Assembly: GCA_025403435.1 (NCBI GenBank)
Contig: CM046345.1
Span: forward strand, 11,412,235 to 11,476,234
Direction of reading: 5' to 3'
Length of the DNA stretch: 64,000 nucleotides
Source of the DNA: Artocarpus heterophyllus
Lineage: Eukaryota > Streptophyta > Magnoliopsida > Rosales > Moraceae
A program made the position numbers and the translations under genes. This document shows positions 23,001-33,974 of the stretch, in pieces (position 1 is the first letter of the stretch; every line of letters starts with the position of its first letter). The notes below the pieces were generated by a model. It saw only the letters and a list, made by a program, of their open reading frames with translations. It made no database searches and was not told the DNA's origin.

Positions 23001-25700
23001 CTTGTACTGTTACGTCGTGATGCCGTTTGGCCTAAAGAACGCCGGGGCTACTTACCAACGCCTCATCAATAAGATGTTTGCTCGGTTAATCAGAAAAACT
23101 ATGGAGGTCTACGTGGATGACATGTTGGTAAAATCTTTCCAAGCAAAGGACCACATGACTGACATCCGAGCTAGCTTCGACATTCTCCAGGAATATGGGA
23201 TGAAACTCAACCCAGCGAAATGCGCCTTTGGCGTCAGCTCGGGCAAATTCCTTAGATTTTTGGTCAATCAGCGAGGAATCAAGGTCAACCCGGTGAAAGC
23301 CCAAGCAATTATCGACATGAATTCCCCTCGGACGGTGAAGGACGTGCAACGGCTAACTGGCATGGTGGCTGCTCTGTCAAGGTTTGTCTCCCGGGCTACC
23401 GACAAGTGCCACCCTTTTTTCAAGGCACTTAAGGGGAGGTTTGAGTGGAGCAGGGAGTGTGAAGTAGCTTTTCAAAGCTTAAAAACTTACCTGGCTACGC
23501 CCCCGCTCCTGTCCAAACCTTTGCCCGGTGAGGCTTTAACCGCCTATTTAACCGTGTCAGAGAAAGCTATTAGCTCGGTCTTGGTCTGAGACAAAGACGG
23601 GATCTAGAGACCCATTTATTATACCAGCCACGCATTCCAAGGTGTCGAGGAGCAGTACCCGCCGTTGGAAAAGCTAGCCTTTGCCTTAATAACGTCGATC
23701 TAGAAGCTGCGGCCATATTACCAAGGCCATACCATCAAGGTCCCGACCAAGTTCCCTCTACGGCAAGTTTTACAGAGCCTGGAGATATCGGCCCGAATGG
23801 CCAAGTGGTCGGTTGAGCTAGGCCAATATGATGTGCATTTCGTGCCAAGAATGGCAATAAAAGCTCAAGTCCTGGCGGATTTCATTGCCGAATTTACGGA
23901 GGCCGGTAAGGCAACTCTACAAGTCGAGAAGTCACCCATTGAAGAGCCTGATACAGCTGGCTGTAGTGAACAAGGCCTTTCCCTAGAGCCGAACTGGAAA
24001 CTACACGTTGACGGCTCTACCTACGCGACGGATCGGGGGCCAGGCTGATTTTAACGAGCCTGGACGGGTACAAGGTCATCTATGCCCTCCGGTTCGACTT
24101 CAAGGCCTCTAACAACGAGGCGGAGTACGAAGCTCTGCTGGCTAGACTACGAATCGCCCGAGATCTCGACGTCAATCGCCTCACCATCTACAGTGACTCA
24201 ATGCTAGTGGTGCAGCAGGTCACCGGAGGATTTCAGGCCCGGGCAGACTCGATGACGACATATTTAAAGGAAGCAAAACAACTGCTTGGACAATTTAAGT
24301 CCTATTCTTTTAAGCAGATCCCCCGGTCTGAAAACGCAGAAGCCGACATCCTAGCCCGACTAGCTTCTGGATTGGGTGGAAGTGACTTGACGTCGGTCCC
24401 CATCGAAAGACTGTCCAAACCAAGCATAGTTAAGGAGGTCATGAGCCTGGCCGAGGAGCCGAGAAGTACCTGGATGGACCCGATCATCCGATACCTGACC
24501 ACAGCTGAGTTACCCGACGACCGAGAAGAAGCACGTCGGATACGTAACGGCTCGGCCCGGTATTCGATGATCGGTGGGAAGTTATATCGGCGAGGCTACA
24601 CTACGTCATGCTTGAGATGCTTGGACCCCAAGGAGGCTGAGTATCTGATGAGCGAGATCCACGAAGGCCTATGCGGCAATCATTCCAGAGGACGTTCTTT
24701 GGCCCAAAAGTGCCTCCGGCAGGGATACTACTGGCCCACCATGCAGCAAGACTGTGAAAACTTTGCCCAAAAATGCCTTAAATGCCAACAGTATGCTAGA
24801 ATTCCCGGCTCCCACGCCGAGGCCCTCAATCCAGTAACCTCGGCATGGCCATTCGCAAAGTGGGCCATCGACTTGATCGGACCCCTCCCAACGGCCCGAT
24901 CGTAATTCAGGTACTGCATCGTGGCAATTGACTATCTTACGAAGTGGATCGAAGTCGAACCCTGTACCGACATGACCGAGGCCAAGTGTACCAACTTCGT
25001 GTGGAAGAACATTGTTTGCCGGTTCGGGATCCCGCACACTGTTGTGACCGATAACGCTAAGCAGTTTGAATCCTCGGGTCTACGTCGTTTATGCGAGAAG
25101 CTCGGCATTAAGAAGGTCTTCTCCTCCCCGAGCTATTCGCAGAGTAACGGCCAGGTTGAGGCCGTCAACAAGACAATCAAAGATAACCTGAAGAAAAAAC
25201 TCGAGGGGCTTAAGGGTGCGTGGATTGATGAACTACCCCAGGTGCTCTGGGCATACCGAACAACTGCCTGAACGACGACCGACGAAACACCGTTTTCCCT
25301 CGTTTACGGGGCAGAGGCTGTCATTCCAGCCGAAGTGGGATTACCGAGCTTTAGAGTTGAACGCTATGAGGAGACCCTGAACGCGGAGCTAATGATGGCT
25401 GAGCTCGACCTACTAGAGGAAAAAAGAAACCGAGCAGCGATTCGTAACGCAGCTCGGAACCAAGTGGTAGCTCGGTATTACAACAAAAGGGTTCAACCTA
25501 GAAGCTTTAAGGTTGGTGACTTGGTGTTGAAAAAGGTCACGGTTCAACAACCCGGTCTCGGGTCCTTTGGTCTGAAGTGAGAAGGTCCGTTTAGAGTCGA
25601 AGACATCATACGACCAGGCACATACAGGTTGACCGACATGGAGGGCTATCAGCTCGGACATCCATGGAATGCCAAGCTCTTAAAAAGATTCTATTGTTAA
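20032..25700 (+). pseudogene. Broken gag-pol of the Tat element
   Basis: One reading frame runs from MTTRGNARDD (20032) through Gag (retrotransposon Gag core about 20700-21190; a Cys/His segment CEFHKDVGHTTREC about 21475-21516), an aspartic protease with LIDNGSSTDILF (about 21937), RT with MPFGLKNAGATYQR and YVDDMLVKS (about 23020-23140), and into RNase H (LHVDGST, about 24003). It then shifts frame near 24030-24050. The second frame continues with RNase H (NNEAEYEALL), the integrase zinc segment (CLKCQQYA), the integrase core (IDLIGPLP, VTDNAKQF, NGQVEAVN) and ends at 25700. In-frame stops lie at 20308, 20872, 22306, 22324, 22666, 22714, 22759, 23587, 23605, 23701, 24903, 25269 and 25578. 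The first of these falls in the poorly conserved N-terminal part; the other twelve fall in the body. This copy makes no functional polyprotein. Confidence 0.9.
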
Positions 25701-26618
25701 AATTCAGAGCCAGACTCCTTTTTTGACCTCTGGCCACAATTCTTTTGTAACTAGACCTGCTGAATAGGGCTAGAAAAATCCATGTATATATCACATTAAT
25801 GGAGCACAACTTCCCTAATATCATTCCACCTGAGTAATGTGTTTAAAGGAAAAGTAAATCCAAGATGCCATAACTCTGGCTCGGAGGACAAGACAATAAC
25901 TCCCACCAAGGGAGAGTCAACCTTATTGAACCGGGCTGGGGGGCTGGTCGGTATACCGACCACAGGTCTGTCGCCGTACAGAAAACCCTTTTAAGTTGCT
26001 TGGCACATTCCTGTGCCCGACGAGTCCTATACTTGTAAAGCTTCTTTAAAGCCTAAGCAAGTCTAAGGGGGGCAACAGGGTAAGGGTGGTCATAGACGCT
26101 GTGCTCTACCCGACCGAGATTAGAAACCTAAACCTGCTTGGATTAATCAACCAAGGAGAGAAGGATAACTACTCGGATTAACTGAGAACAGAGGTGCCAT
26201 TCACCTCTGCTCGGACAACTCGACACCGAGCCGAGATTGAAACTTACATGCTCGGATTAACTGAGAGGGCAAGGCAAACTCGAGCCAACTTTACGGCCGT
26301 CGAGATGGCTGGTTCCCAACCTGGGATCCTCCCCGAGAAGCACCTAACTTGGACAATAACGGCTACTTGACACTAGATGACAGTGACCAGATGTTCGAAG
26401 AATACGTCGCATCGAGGTGCACCTAAAGCTAATATTGTTAACCCGAGGACACTCGCACTTAGGAAATTATGTGGTATGTAAAAACAGAACTACACGTAAA
26501 GAAAACAATGAGAGCAAAACGGGAAATCTTTATTTATCGGGGAGGTACAAGGAAACCAGGCACCTCCCGAGCCCGAACACAAAAAAGGGAAAAAAGAAAA
26601 AAAATTAAAATTACAAGT
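25701..26618 (+). other. Spacer between pol and the antisense gene
   Basis: Non-coding interior of the Tat element. Alternating purine and GC-rich blocks (GCTCGG, ACTCGGATTAACTGAGA twice, near 26173 and 26250) but no ORF with family features. It may hold the 3' untranslated part of either transcript. Confidence 0.5.
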
Positions 26619-27643
26619 TCAATCGGCCTGGGTCTCGTCCTCGCCTCTGCCTCTTTCGATGCTCTACTCGTCCCTATCGTCATCACCATCTACCACGATG
26701 ACCTCATCCTCTTCGCCCCGCTATTGCTCGGCGTTGTCTTGGTCGGCCTCGACTATGACCGACCAGTCGAATCCCGCCACCTCGGGGTGTTTCTCGATCA
26801 GGTACTCCTGGAGGTCTGTCATGCCGTGGTAATAGAGATCGGCATACTTCGGGGATGTCTTGAATTCTTCAACTGCACCGGCCAGGCGACTAGGGAGCTC
26901 GGCAACAAGATGCTGGTGCTTCGCTTGTAGGGTTTTCAGCTACCCCTCTAGCCGTGCAGCTCTATCCTCCGCCTCTCTATGCCACCTTGCTGCCTCCTGG
27001 GCCTCAGCCTTAGCCTTCTGGGCTTCCTCCTCGGCTCGTGAGAGGGATCCCTTTGCTTGATCCAGCTCAACGCTCTTATCATTGAGCTTCTGGTTGGAGT
27101 CCTGCATCCGGAGGAAGGTCTTCTTGTGCATCTCCTTTTCCTTGTGGACCTCCCTGATCCCGGTGGAGTGCACCATGTGCAAAACGGCGCTCACCTACGA
27201 GCAAAGAAGTCAGTCCTCAGCAACATGACAAAAGAATCCAACTATTGGTAAGCTCGGATACTTATAGAGGCGGCAGCTCGGAAGGCCGTGTTGCAAAGGC
27301 TCTGGAAGTCCTCCCCCTGGATGTTCATGAAGAAATCATCCTAGGGAACTGCATCTCTGAGACGCTCCAGAACAACGCCACGGTAGTTCGGGCGCCTTCT
27401 CTGCACGTCCTCGGACGAGCCTCTAGCGGCCTCGTCTGCTGGGGTGACCTCTGGTGAGGCCCTGGTCGGCTGCGGCGGAGGTGGCGGGACATGGACTGAT
27501 GTGGAGGTCTGCCCGGTACGTGTTGGGAGCTCGGGCCTTGGCGTCTGCTTTCCTTTTTTCCCGGTGTCGATGGCCTTGCCCTTCTGCTTCCTTAAACTCA
27601 CCATCTGGGCGCGTCTGTCGGCGTGGGAGGTCGGAGCCGTCAT
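26619..27643 (-). pseudogene. 3' exons of the antisense gene (coiled coil and acidic tail)
   Basis: Minus strand, downstream of the 498-residue exon. First piece 27341-27643 (MTAPTSHADRRAQM..., Pro-rich, then a basic region). Second piece 26940-27194 has long heptad-like Ala/Glu/Lys repeats (KAKAEAQEAARW), a coiled coil. It meets an in-frame TAG at 26940 where CAG would fit, then continues LKTLQAKHQH to a conserved-looking PKYADLYYHGMTDLQEYL segment and an acidic tail ending at 26619. The TTGTGCAG acceptor-like site at about 27645 and GT-starting sites at exon edges suggest a spliced gene. The exact exon borders are inferred. The TAG makes this copy's C terminus doubtful. Confidence 0.55.
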
Positions 27644-29136
27644 TTCTGCACAAGGAAGAGCAAAGTCAAAGCGAGGTCGGGATAAGAAAGGGTGATTAAA
27701 AATAAGGCTCCAGGCTGACCTCCGATCCGGAGTTGGCGAGACGGGTATAGGAACCTAATCACGTCCTCGAGGTCCTCGTCGGCTACAGGTGGCCCCGCAT
27801 CGAAGGAGCCACTTGACGAGTCCTCGAAATTGGACGTAGAAGGCTCCCTCGTCGGCCACCCGGACCGGGAAGTGCTTGGCCCTGGAACATCCACGGCACT
27901 CGGACGAGCAATTGTAACCTGCCCAGGCGCCCGGGCAGGACGGACAGCTCGGGGAAGACTGCTGGACTCTCCAAACCAGCCGTAACTGGATAAAGTGTCC
28001 TTCCTCAGAAGGAAGGACTGTTGTTTAGACGATTCTGGTTTCTCGAACAGCTCGTCTACTACCCTAATTACGCGGCTCGGTGCCCAAAGACGCTTGGTCC
28101 AAACGTGCCCTTGCTCGAACGACCTCGGCACTTGCTGATCCTCGGGGACGGTTTCACATGCTCGGGCTAGAAAGTTCCCCCCAGCGTAGAACCACTCGTA
28201 CTTCCATAATTTGTCCGAGTTGGGGTTGCCCAGGATAAAATCCTTCCTGAAGCCGGTGAAGTAGTACCAGCCGGACTGTCGAGGAAGCTTCTTCATCTTG
28301 AATACTTGTTTGAAGGCCTCCAGCGGCATCTCGGTACTCCGGTGGTACTTCCATAGGATATACATACCGATCAGTGACCTATAGCTATTCTGGTTCAATT
28401 GAGTCGGGCACACATTAAAGTCGTTGAGTGCCCGACGGAGAAAGCAGTGCAATGGTAGATACAGCCCGGCCCTAAAGAACTCGGCGTAGAGCATGATGAA
28501 TCCCTTTGGCGCGTCTAAAGGTGAGTCTCCCTCACCAGGGATGGTGAGAATCACATCGTCCGGGATGCCATACTCGGCGCGTAGGTTCTCTAACCGCGAC
28601 TTTGTGATGGCACTCGTATAGCCTGCCGCCGAGGTTTGCCCAGGTCGGCTTACCCGATATGCCGTCACGCCCCGAACGCGGGTGACCTGGACCTCCTGTT
28701 CCATCTCCTGCTGCTCTGCCTCTGCCTCCTCGGCTGCATGCTCCTCATCGGAGACGTCAACCGTGATCACCCCCGCGACTTGGACGGGGGCCCCAGCATT
28801 CCGACCAGAGGTGCTCGGAGCATCCTCGCAGGCCTGAAGCTCGGTCCTCTCCCTTGGAAGAACTCGGGATGAGCCCGCTGTCGCCGCCCCTACATAAGGG
28901 TCTTGCTCCCTAGACGGCCTAATGAGCCTGCGCCCATCCAGCATGTTTAAAAACTCCTGTTCGGGTACTGTCTGGGAATTGACCCTTAGGATTTGCTCCA
29001 GCCGGCCGGCCCCGTCCCGTCTTGGGGACGCCACTTCGGCGTCGGATTGGGTAGATGAAGAGCTACTACTCTCCGCGCTACTTTCCGACCAGGAAACCTC
29101 TACGTTCTGGGAATCGAACAAGTCACTCATTTTCAC
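27640..29136 (-). CDS. Antisense ORF of the Tat element, PF04195-like, first exon intact
   Basis: 498 uninterrupted codons on the strand opposite to gag-pol, just upstream (in plus coordinates) of the 3' LTR. Residues 1-45 are Ser/acid-rich, about 120-150 acidic, and about 180-300 match the 'putative gypsy type transposon' family PF04195 (GFIMLYAEFFRAGLYLPLHC, FLRRALNDFNVCPTQLNQNS, then a Trp/Tyr-rich block WYYFTGFRKDF). The last 25 or so codons before 27640 probably read into an intron, since a splice-acceptor-like TTGTGCAG lies at the start of the next exon. The function of this family is unknown; it is found as an extra gene in Tat-lineage elements. It has its own TATA box (29271-29284). 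Homologues lie at 1-724 and about 37440-39770. Confidence 0.8.
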   Translation of the reverse strand: MKMSDLFDSQNVEVSWSESSAESSSSSSTQSDAEVASPRRDGAGRLEQILRVNSQTVPEQEFLNMLDGRRLIRPSREQDPYVGAATAGSSRVLPRERTELQACEDAPSTSGRNAGAPVQVAGVITVDVSDEEHAAEEAEAEQQEMEQEVQVTRVRGVTAYRVSRPGQTSAAGYTSAITKSRLENLRAEYGIPDDVILTIPGEGDSPLDAPKGFIMLYAEFFRAGLYLPLHCFLRRALNDFNVCPTQLNQNSYRSLIGMYILWKYHRSTEMPLEAFKQVFKMKKLPRQSGWYYFTGFRKDFILGNPNSDKLWKYEWFYAGGNFLARACETVPEDQQVPRSFEQGHVWTKRLWAPSRVIRVVDELFEKPESSKQQSFLLRKDTLSSYGWFGESSSLPRAVRPARAPGQVTIARPSAVDVPGPSTSRSGWPTREPSTSNFEDSSSGSFDAGPPVADEDLEDVIRFLYPSRQLRIGGQPGALFLITLSYPDLALTLLFLVQK

Positions 29137-29270
29137 TCGAGGGAAATTACCTGCTAGGGTTCTCGGTAGCTCGGGAGAGACGATCCTCGGCTATATAACT
29201 TGAGCTCGGCAGCTAAAACTCTTCGGGCATAAAATTTTTGAAAATGAAGTGCAAATTACAACGAGGGTGG

Positions 29271-29284
29271 CCCTATTTATAGCC
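29271..29284 (-). promoter_or_regulatory. TATA box of the antisense gene
   Basis: The minus strand reads GGCTATAAATAGGG about 135 bases upstream of the antisense ATG at 29136, and outside the LTR. Its position and sequence are kept in the copy at 869-881. Confidence 0.6.
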
Positions 29285-29493
29285 ATTTTGGGTGGAAAAC
29301 TCGAGCACGAAAACCCAGGAGGTGCAATTAATACGCCTGACAGGCGTGCAGACGGCCGCGATGCGACACGCGTCCCCCGTCTGATCCGCGCGTCTTTTCA
29401 CCTCACCCCGCTTCTAAGTGTCGTTTTGCCTTCCTCCTTTTAGCCGACCTAACCCACTCGGCATAGTCCACCCGGCCGAACACCGACCAGGTG

Positions 29494-29507
29494 AACTGGG
29501 GGGCTAA
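29494..29507 (+). promoter_or_regulatory. Polypurine tract of the Tat element
   Basis: AACTGGGGGGCTAA immediately precedes the 3' LTR. The truncated copy has AACTGGAGGGCTAA at the same place before 1080. Confidence 0.65.
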
Positions 29508-30142
29508 TGTTGAGGGTAAGCTCGGCGCCACCACCGAGGACCTTAACTTCGGTGGTCGGCTATTAAGCTCGGCAGACTCCAGGAAGCTTGGTGTTGGCTC
29601 CCGATGCTTTATACTTCTTCCCGAGGTGCCTCTCAGGCATCCAAGGCTGCGCCCCAAGAGGCCTGCCACCTCGGTACGTACGGTAGCTCGGGTCGGGCCA
29701 AAATTACTCATAAATAGGCTGCTACTCGCTATTGTAGGCTAACACAAGGCAGATACATTGCCGTCCGATAGAGTCCAATCCATTGGGCGATGGGCGCGAC
29801 ACTTGTTACCTACTGCCTGACACACCTTGATGTGACACCCGGGTGGTGGGCAAAACCCATCTTATACCCGATCCAAGTGGTGGCCTATAAATAGGATGCA
29901 TTTATGACATCCTAGAGAGAGACGACTTTTTCACACCTAACTAGTTGCCGACCTCTGCCGAGCAATACCTGCCTTGAGCATCGGAGAGCCCTTGTCTATT
30001 GACTAACCCCACTATTTTCTCCGAAGCATCCCTCCTCTTGCAGGTGCACACTCTCGGCCGGAGGCGAGCCCAAGAAGAGGTCAGACCGTGCGCGGCCGCA
30101 CGTGGGTGTTGATCCGACGCCGGACAACGGTAAGCATCAACA
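29508..30142 (+). repeat. 3' LTR of the Tat element
   Basis: 635 bases, 14 differences from the 5' LTR, followed by the TATAT target duplication. Confidence 0.93.
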
Positions 30143-30147
30143 TATAT

Positions 30148-30897
30148 TATTGTATGTTAATTTATTTTCAAAAAATTCACTCAAAAAATTATTTTTTAAA
30201 AAATCGTGTTAGGATTTTTCTTTTTTTAGCGAAAATCGATTCATAGCTTTGGCTATAGCAACTAGTATCGATGAGGTTCTGCTTTTTTTTTTCCCCCTAG
30301 AATATCAATAAGAGTAATTTTGGTTGTAAAAAAAAAAAAAGAGCTTTTAACCTGTACATAATAATGAATTAGACCCTTAAATAAATATTCCAAAAGCGAA
30401 AATAACAATTCTTAGAAAATGAAAAGTTTTACCGTAAAAGCCCCTAATTTTCGTTTAAAAAATCCCCTAATTTATATAGATTCTCAATTATTTTTTTTAA
30501 ACAAATAAGATTCTTCTTTTGAAAAAGACAATTAAAGGGTTTTTTGTTTCCTTGTTGAAGTGGAAGCCCATACAGGGCTGGTTTGACATAATTTAAGTCC
30601 TTAAGTGAGATATAAAAGGAGGCCTTTTGACAATATATATTTTTATATAATGGAAAAAAAAAATTTATATCATCGGAAAATAACAATATAATCCATTACA
30701 TGTAATAAAAAAAAAAAAACAAATAACAACCAAAGCAAATTACAACAAAGTCAAAAGCTTCTCTACTGCAAAAAGCATACTTCTCCATTTCAGCAAAAAT
30801 AAGTCGAACTTTCTCCAATTCATAGAACCAAGATAAGAAGGCAACAAAGCATACAAACAACAACAAGAACAATACTAAAGAAATATCTATTCAAAAA
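30148..30897. other. AT-rich flank downstream of the hAT relic, no gene
   Basis: Many A and T homopolymers; no ORF with recognisable features. It probably includes the 3' untranslated end of the hAT copy on the minus strand. Its terminal repeat was not found. Confidence 0.4.
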
Positions 30898-33800
30898 TTA
30901 ATTTTTCTTGCCTTTTGCAAAAGTATTTATTAGATCTTTGTATTCAAGTTTGTCCAACAAATCTTTTTCATTGGACAACATAGCTAATCCACTCAATCGT
31001 TCTTGCGATATAGTTAATCTTAAATATGACTTTATTAATTTCAACTTTGAAAAACTCCTATCTGTACAAGCAACAATCATTAGAATTGTAAACAATATTC
31101 TATAAGCAATACATGCATTTGGAAAAGAAGCTACCTTTTTATGTAATCAAGTGTTTCACTTGGGCTGCTATTTTCTTTTTGCAAAACTTTTCTTAATACT
31201 TTTAATTTTGAAAACAAGTCTAAACTATCAATGTCAGATAATCCATCATATTTTAGAACATCTTCAAGATTCAAGAAATATACCTTTTCAAAGCATCTTC
31301 ATCTAATGACTTTAGCTTTTTAAAATCAAATAAAAATTCAAAAATGTTTTCATATACTTGAAACAGCTAAATTAAGGAATAACTTGGTCAACCATGTAAA
31401 GGAAATAATCAATTCGAAATGATTTTTCAGCAAATTTTACTTGATCACAATCAATATTTCCATCAAATTATTTTTTTCCTACGAATAACACATTTTTCAC
31501 AAAATTTGGATTCTATTTCCATTTTATTGGCAATCTCTTTAGCTGAAATCATGGCAAACACAAATCTATTTTCTCTATATTTTTCAAAATAAGAAATAAA
31601 ACCTTTTAACTCATCTACAGCAATGTCAATATACATACTTTCCTTCTGTAAGCTTTTACTAACGAAATTAACAGCAAACAAGATATCAAACCAAATAGTT
31701 ATGCCTAATAAAAATTCAAAATTTCCTAATTCATACCTCTCTAGACATTTTGCTTCACTTTTTATTTTATGATCCTTACAAGTTTCGGCAAGTCAAGCAA
31801 AGCATCTCTTATTTTAGGAGCTTGAAATCTAATTGCCTTAAGACCTTCAATACGACTTTCCAACAAGTTTGTAATAAGGATTTGACAGTTAGATTGGATA
31901 TAATATTTTTCCAATTTTCTATCTCTTGGGTGAAGAAGAGAATAATGAATATATAAAATTTCAAAAAATGATACAGCTCTAACACAAGAGTTGGCAACAT
32001 CACAAAGTACTAAATTAAGATTATGAGAACCACAAGGTGCATATAGTGCTCTAGGATTTATCTCCAATAATTATTTTTATACGTCTTGATGCTTTCTTTT
32101 CATGTTAGATCCATTATCGTATCCTTGCCCTCTTAGATCATTGATGTCAATTTTAAGATTTTCAATTTCTTCAACAAGTACATTAAAAAGGCCTTTTCCA
32201 AAAGTACATCTACTTTTAATAATCCAAAAACATTATTCTACAACAGTTATTGGACTCGCTGACATATCTACATACCTTAATATGATACACATTTTTTTTG
32301 GTGACTTGAATCCGGGGGACAATCAAGAATAATAGAAAAATATTTTGCTTCTTTGATTTTTTTCAAAATTATAGTTTTGACTTTATGTGCTGTCATTTGT
32401 ATTAATTCATTTTGAATATTATGTCTCAAGTAATGATTATGAACCTCACCATGCTCTTGCATTACTGGATCAAGTTCAGCAATTATCTAAATTAGACTAA
32501 AAACAAAATTCTATTGCTTTCTTGATAAATCTTCTCATTGTTTTGATGGAATGCGAAATTGTTCTTAGCTACATTTTTAACAATAGCAATTATTCTCACT
32601 AAAATATTCCTCCAATTTTCCTCCTCTTTATTAGTTCTTTCTTGAACTTGTCTATCAATCGTTTTAGATTTTGCCAATCTCAACTCTAAATCCAACCAAG
32701 CATTCATGTTATCTATGTGCTCACTATTTGTTTCATGTCTTTTAAGGTTGACACCAAGATTCCTCCAATATTAAACAATTTATAACAAAAGCAATATACT
32801 TTGTCAAAAACCTTTGGATATGCCAACCATCTTCTATCATGTTTTTCTCTATTTGTTAATATTGTCATAAAATAAGAATATGAAAAATACCTGGAATTCT
32901 CATCTTTTGGAAAATCAATATTTCTCTGTCTATGTTGATGCTTACTAGTGAACGACGACGTATCAACACCACGTGCGGCTGCGCATGGTGCTAGGACGGC
33001 TCTTCCCTGCTCGTCTCGGCCTGCTTGGATGTACCTACAACAAAAGGAGGGACGTTTCAGAGGTAAAAAGGGGGGACACCGATGTGGTGCCGGACAAGGG
33101 CTCTCCGACGCTCAAGACAGACATTGCTCAGCAGAGAATGAGAGCTAGTTGGTAGGGAAGGAGCATGTTGGCCTCGAGCTATAGTAAATGTGCTCTATTT
33201 ATAGGCTGCTACTTAATCTGGGTGTTAGATGGTTTTACCCATGACCTAGGTGTCATATCAAGGCCTATCAGAAGGCAGGTGACATGTGTCATGGCCTTCG
33301 TCGGTGGATCAACCTTCATCTGACGACAGAAACACGGCCATTTGTTGGCTTCTTATGGTGAGTGGCAGTCTATTTATAGGCTCTGACAATCCAACTTGAG
33401 CACATGTCTTACTCGAGGAGGCGAGAACTTGCATCGCAGCCACCAGGGACCTTGTAGAGCACCTTGGGGGGACAAGCCGAGCTCCAGGGGTTAAGATTGC
33501 CTTCCCGGTTACATTTGCCAAGGACAGTTGCCGATCCGCCGAAGATGTGCACCTCGGAGACGGTGCCAAGCATACGCCTAACAATCTAATTGGGCCCTTT
33601 CTACTAATAAATCTTTCAACTTATTATCAATATTTTTCCCATCTTTTTGGATCATAAATATTTATACATCACCCAAATCATCACTATCTTTATTCTCCTT
33701 TTCAATTTCATCTTCTTAATTTGTTTCTAATGAATCTTTTTCATCAACCACTACATTATCACACCTCATCCTTTTTATTCTATATGGTTTTTTCTATCAC

Positions 33801-33974
33801 CGCTTTGTCATTTTCTAATTCACTTTTTTCTTTGCTTGTTTCTTCACTTGAGTTCACCACATCTCACTTGGTACTTGTGACAAATTTTTCTAAAGCAACC
33901 TTTTGAGATTGAATTAAACTTTTTGTTATCCTCTTTTTCTTGAGTTTGTCATAGCCGATGCATATTTTAGACAT
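30898..33974 (-). pseudogene. Decayed hAT transposase gene (ZMYM1-like, TTF-type finger and HAT dimerisation)
   Basis: Fragments in order on the minus strand: MSKICIGYDKLKKKRIT from 33974; IYDPKRWEKY; then, after an inserted LTR, RNIDFPKDENSRYF, DKVYCFCYKLFN (TTF-type finger), [36 protein letters not shown] and [13 protein letters not shown] (first catalytic Asp region); YAPCGSHNLNLVLCDVA; and the C-terminal dimerisation block ending DRSFSKLKLIKSYLRL...LINTFAKGKKN at 30898. This is the order of plant proteins annotated as zinc finger MYM-type 1-like, which are domesticated or active hAT transposases. Many stops and shifts make it a dead copy. Confidence 0.8.
32933..33583 (-). mobile_element. 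Solo LTR of the Tat family, inserted in the hAT relic
   Basis: On the minus strand it begins TGTTAGGCGTATGC and ends GTAAGCATCAACA, the same end as the other Tat LTRs here, with a matching GCACGTGGTGTTGATACG segment and a TATA box (CTATAAATAG near 33195 and 33370). It is 651 bases long. Flanks GTCTA and ATCTA are a target duplication with one mismatch. Removing it rejoins the hAT reading (LLVERA... to RNIDFPKD). Confidence 0.75.

Larger units (their letters stand above)
19328..30142 (+). mobile_element. Full-length Tat-lineage Ty3-gypsy retrotransposon with antisense ORF
   Basis: 10.8 kb with 635-bp LTRs (TGTTGAGGG...CATCAACA), flanked by TATAT at 19323-19327 and 30143-30147. By reading the two LTRs side by side I count 14 differences (about 2.2 percent), 12 of them transitions, and no indel. 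Order: 5' LTR, primer-site region, gag, protease, RT, RNase H, integrase, a 0.9-kb spacer, an antisense gene on the minus strand, a purine tract before 29508, and the 3' LTR. Domain order and the antisense gene place it in the Tat group. Gag-pol is broken by stops and one frameshift, so this copy cannot move on its own. Confidence 0.93.

Noticed and set aside
26417..26930. 153-codon plus-strand ORF near the antisense gene
   Set aside because: Opposite strand of the antisense gene's C-terminal exon; no family features.
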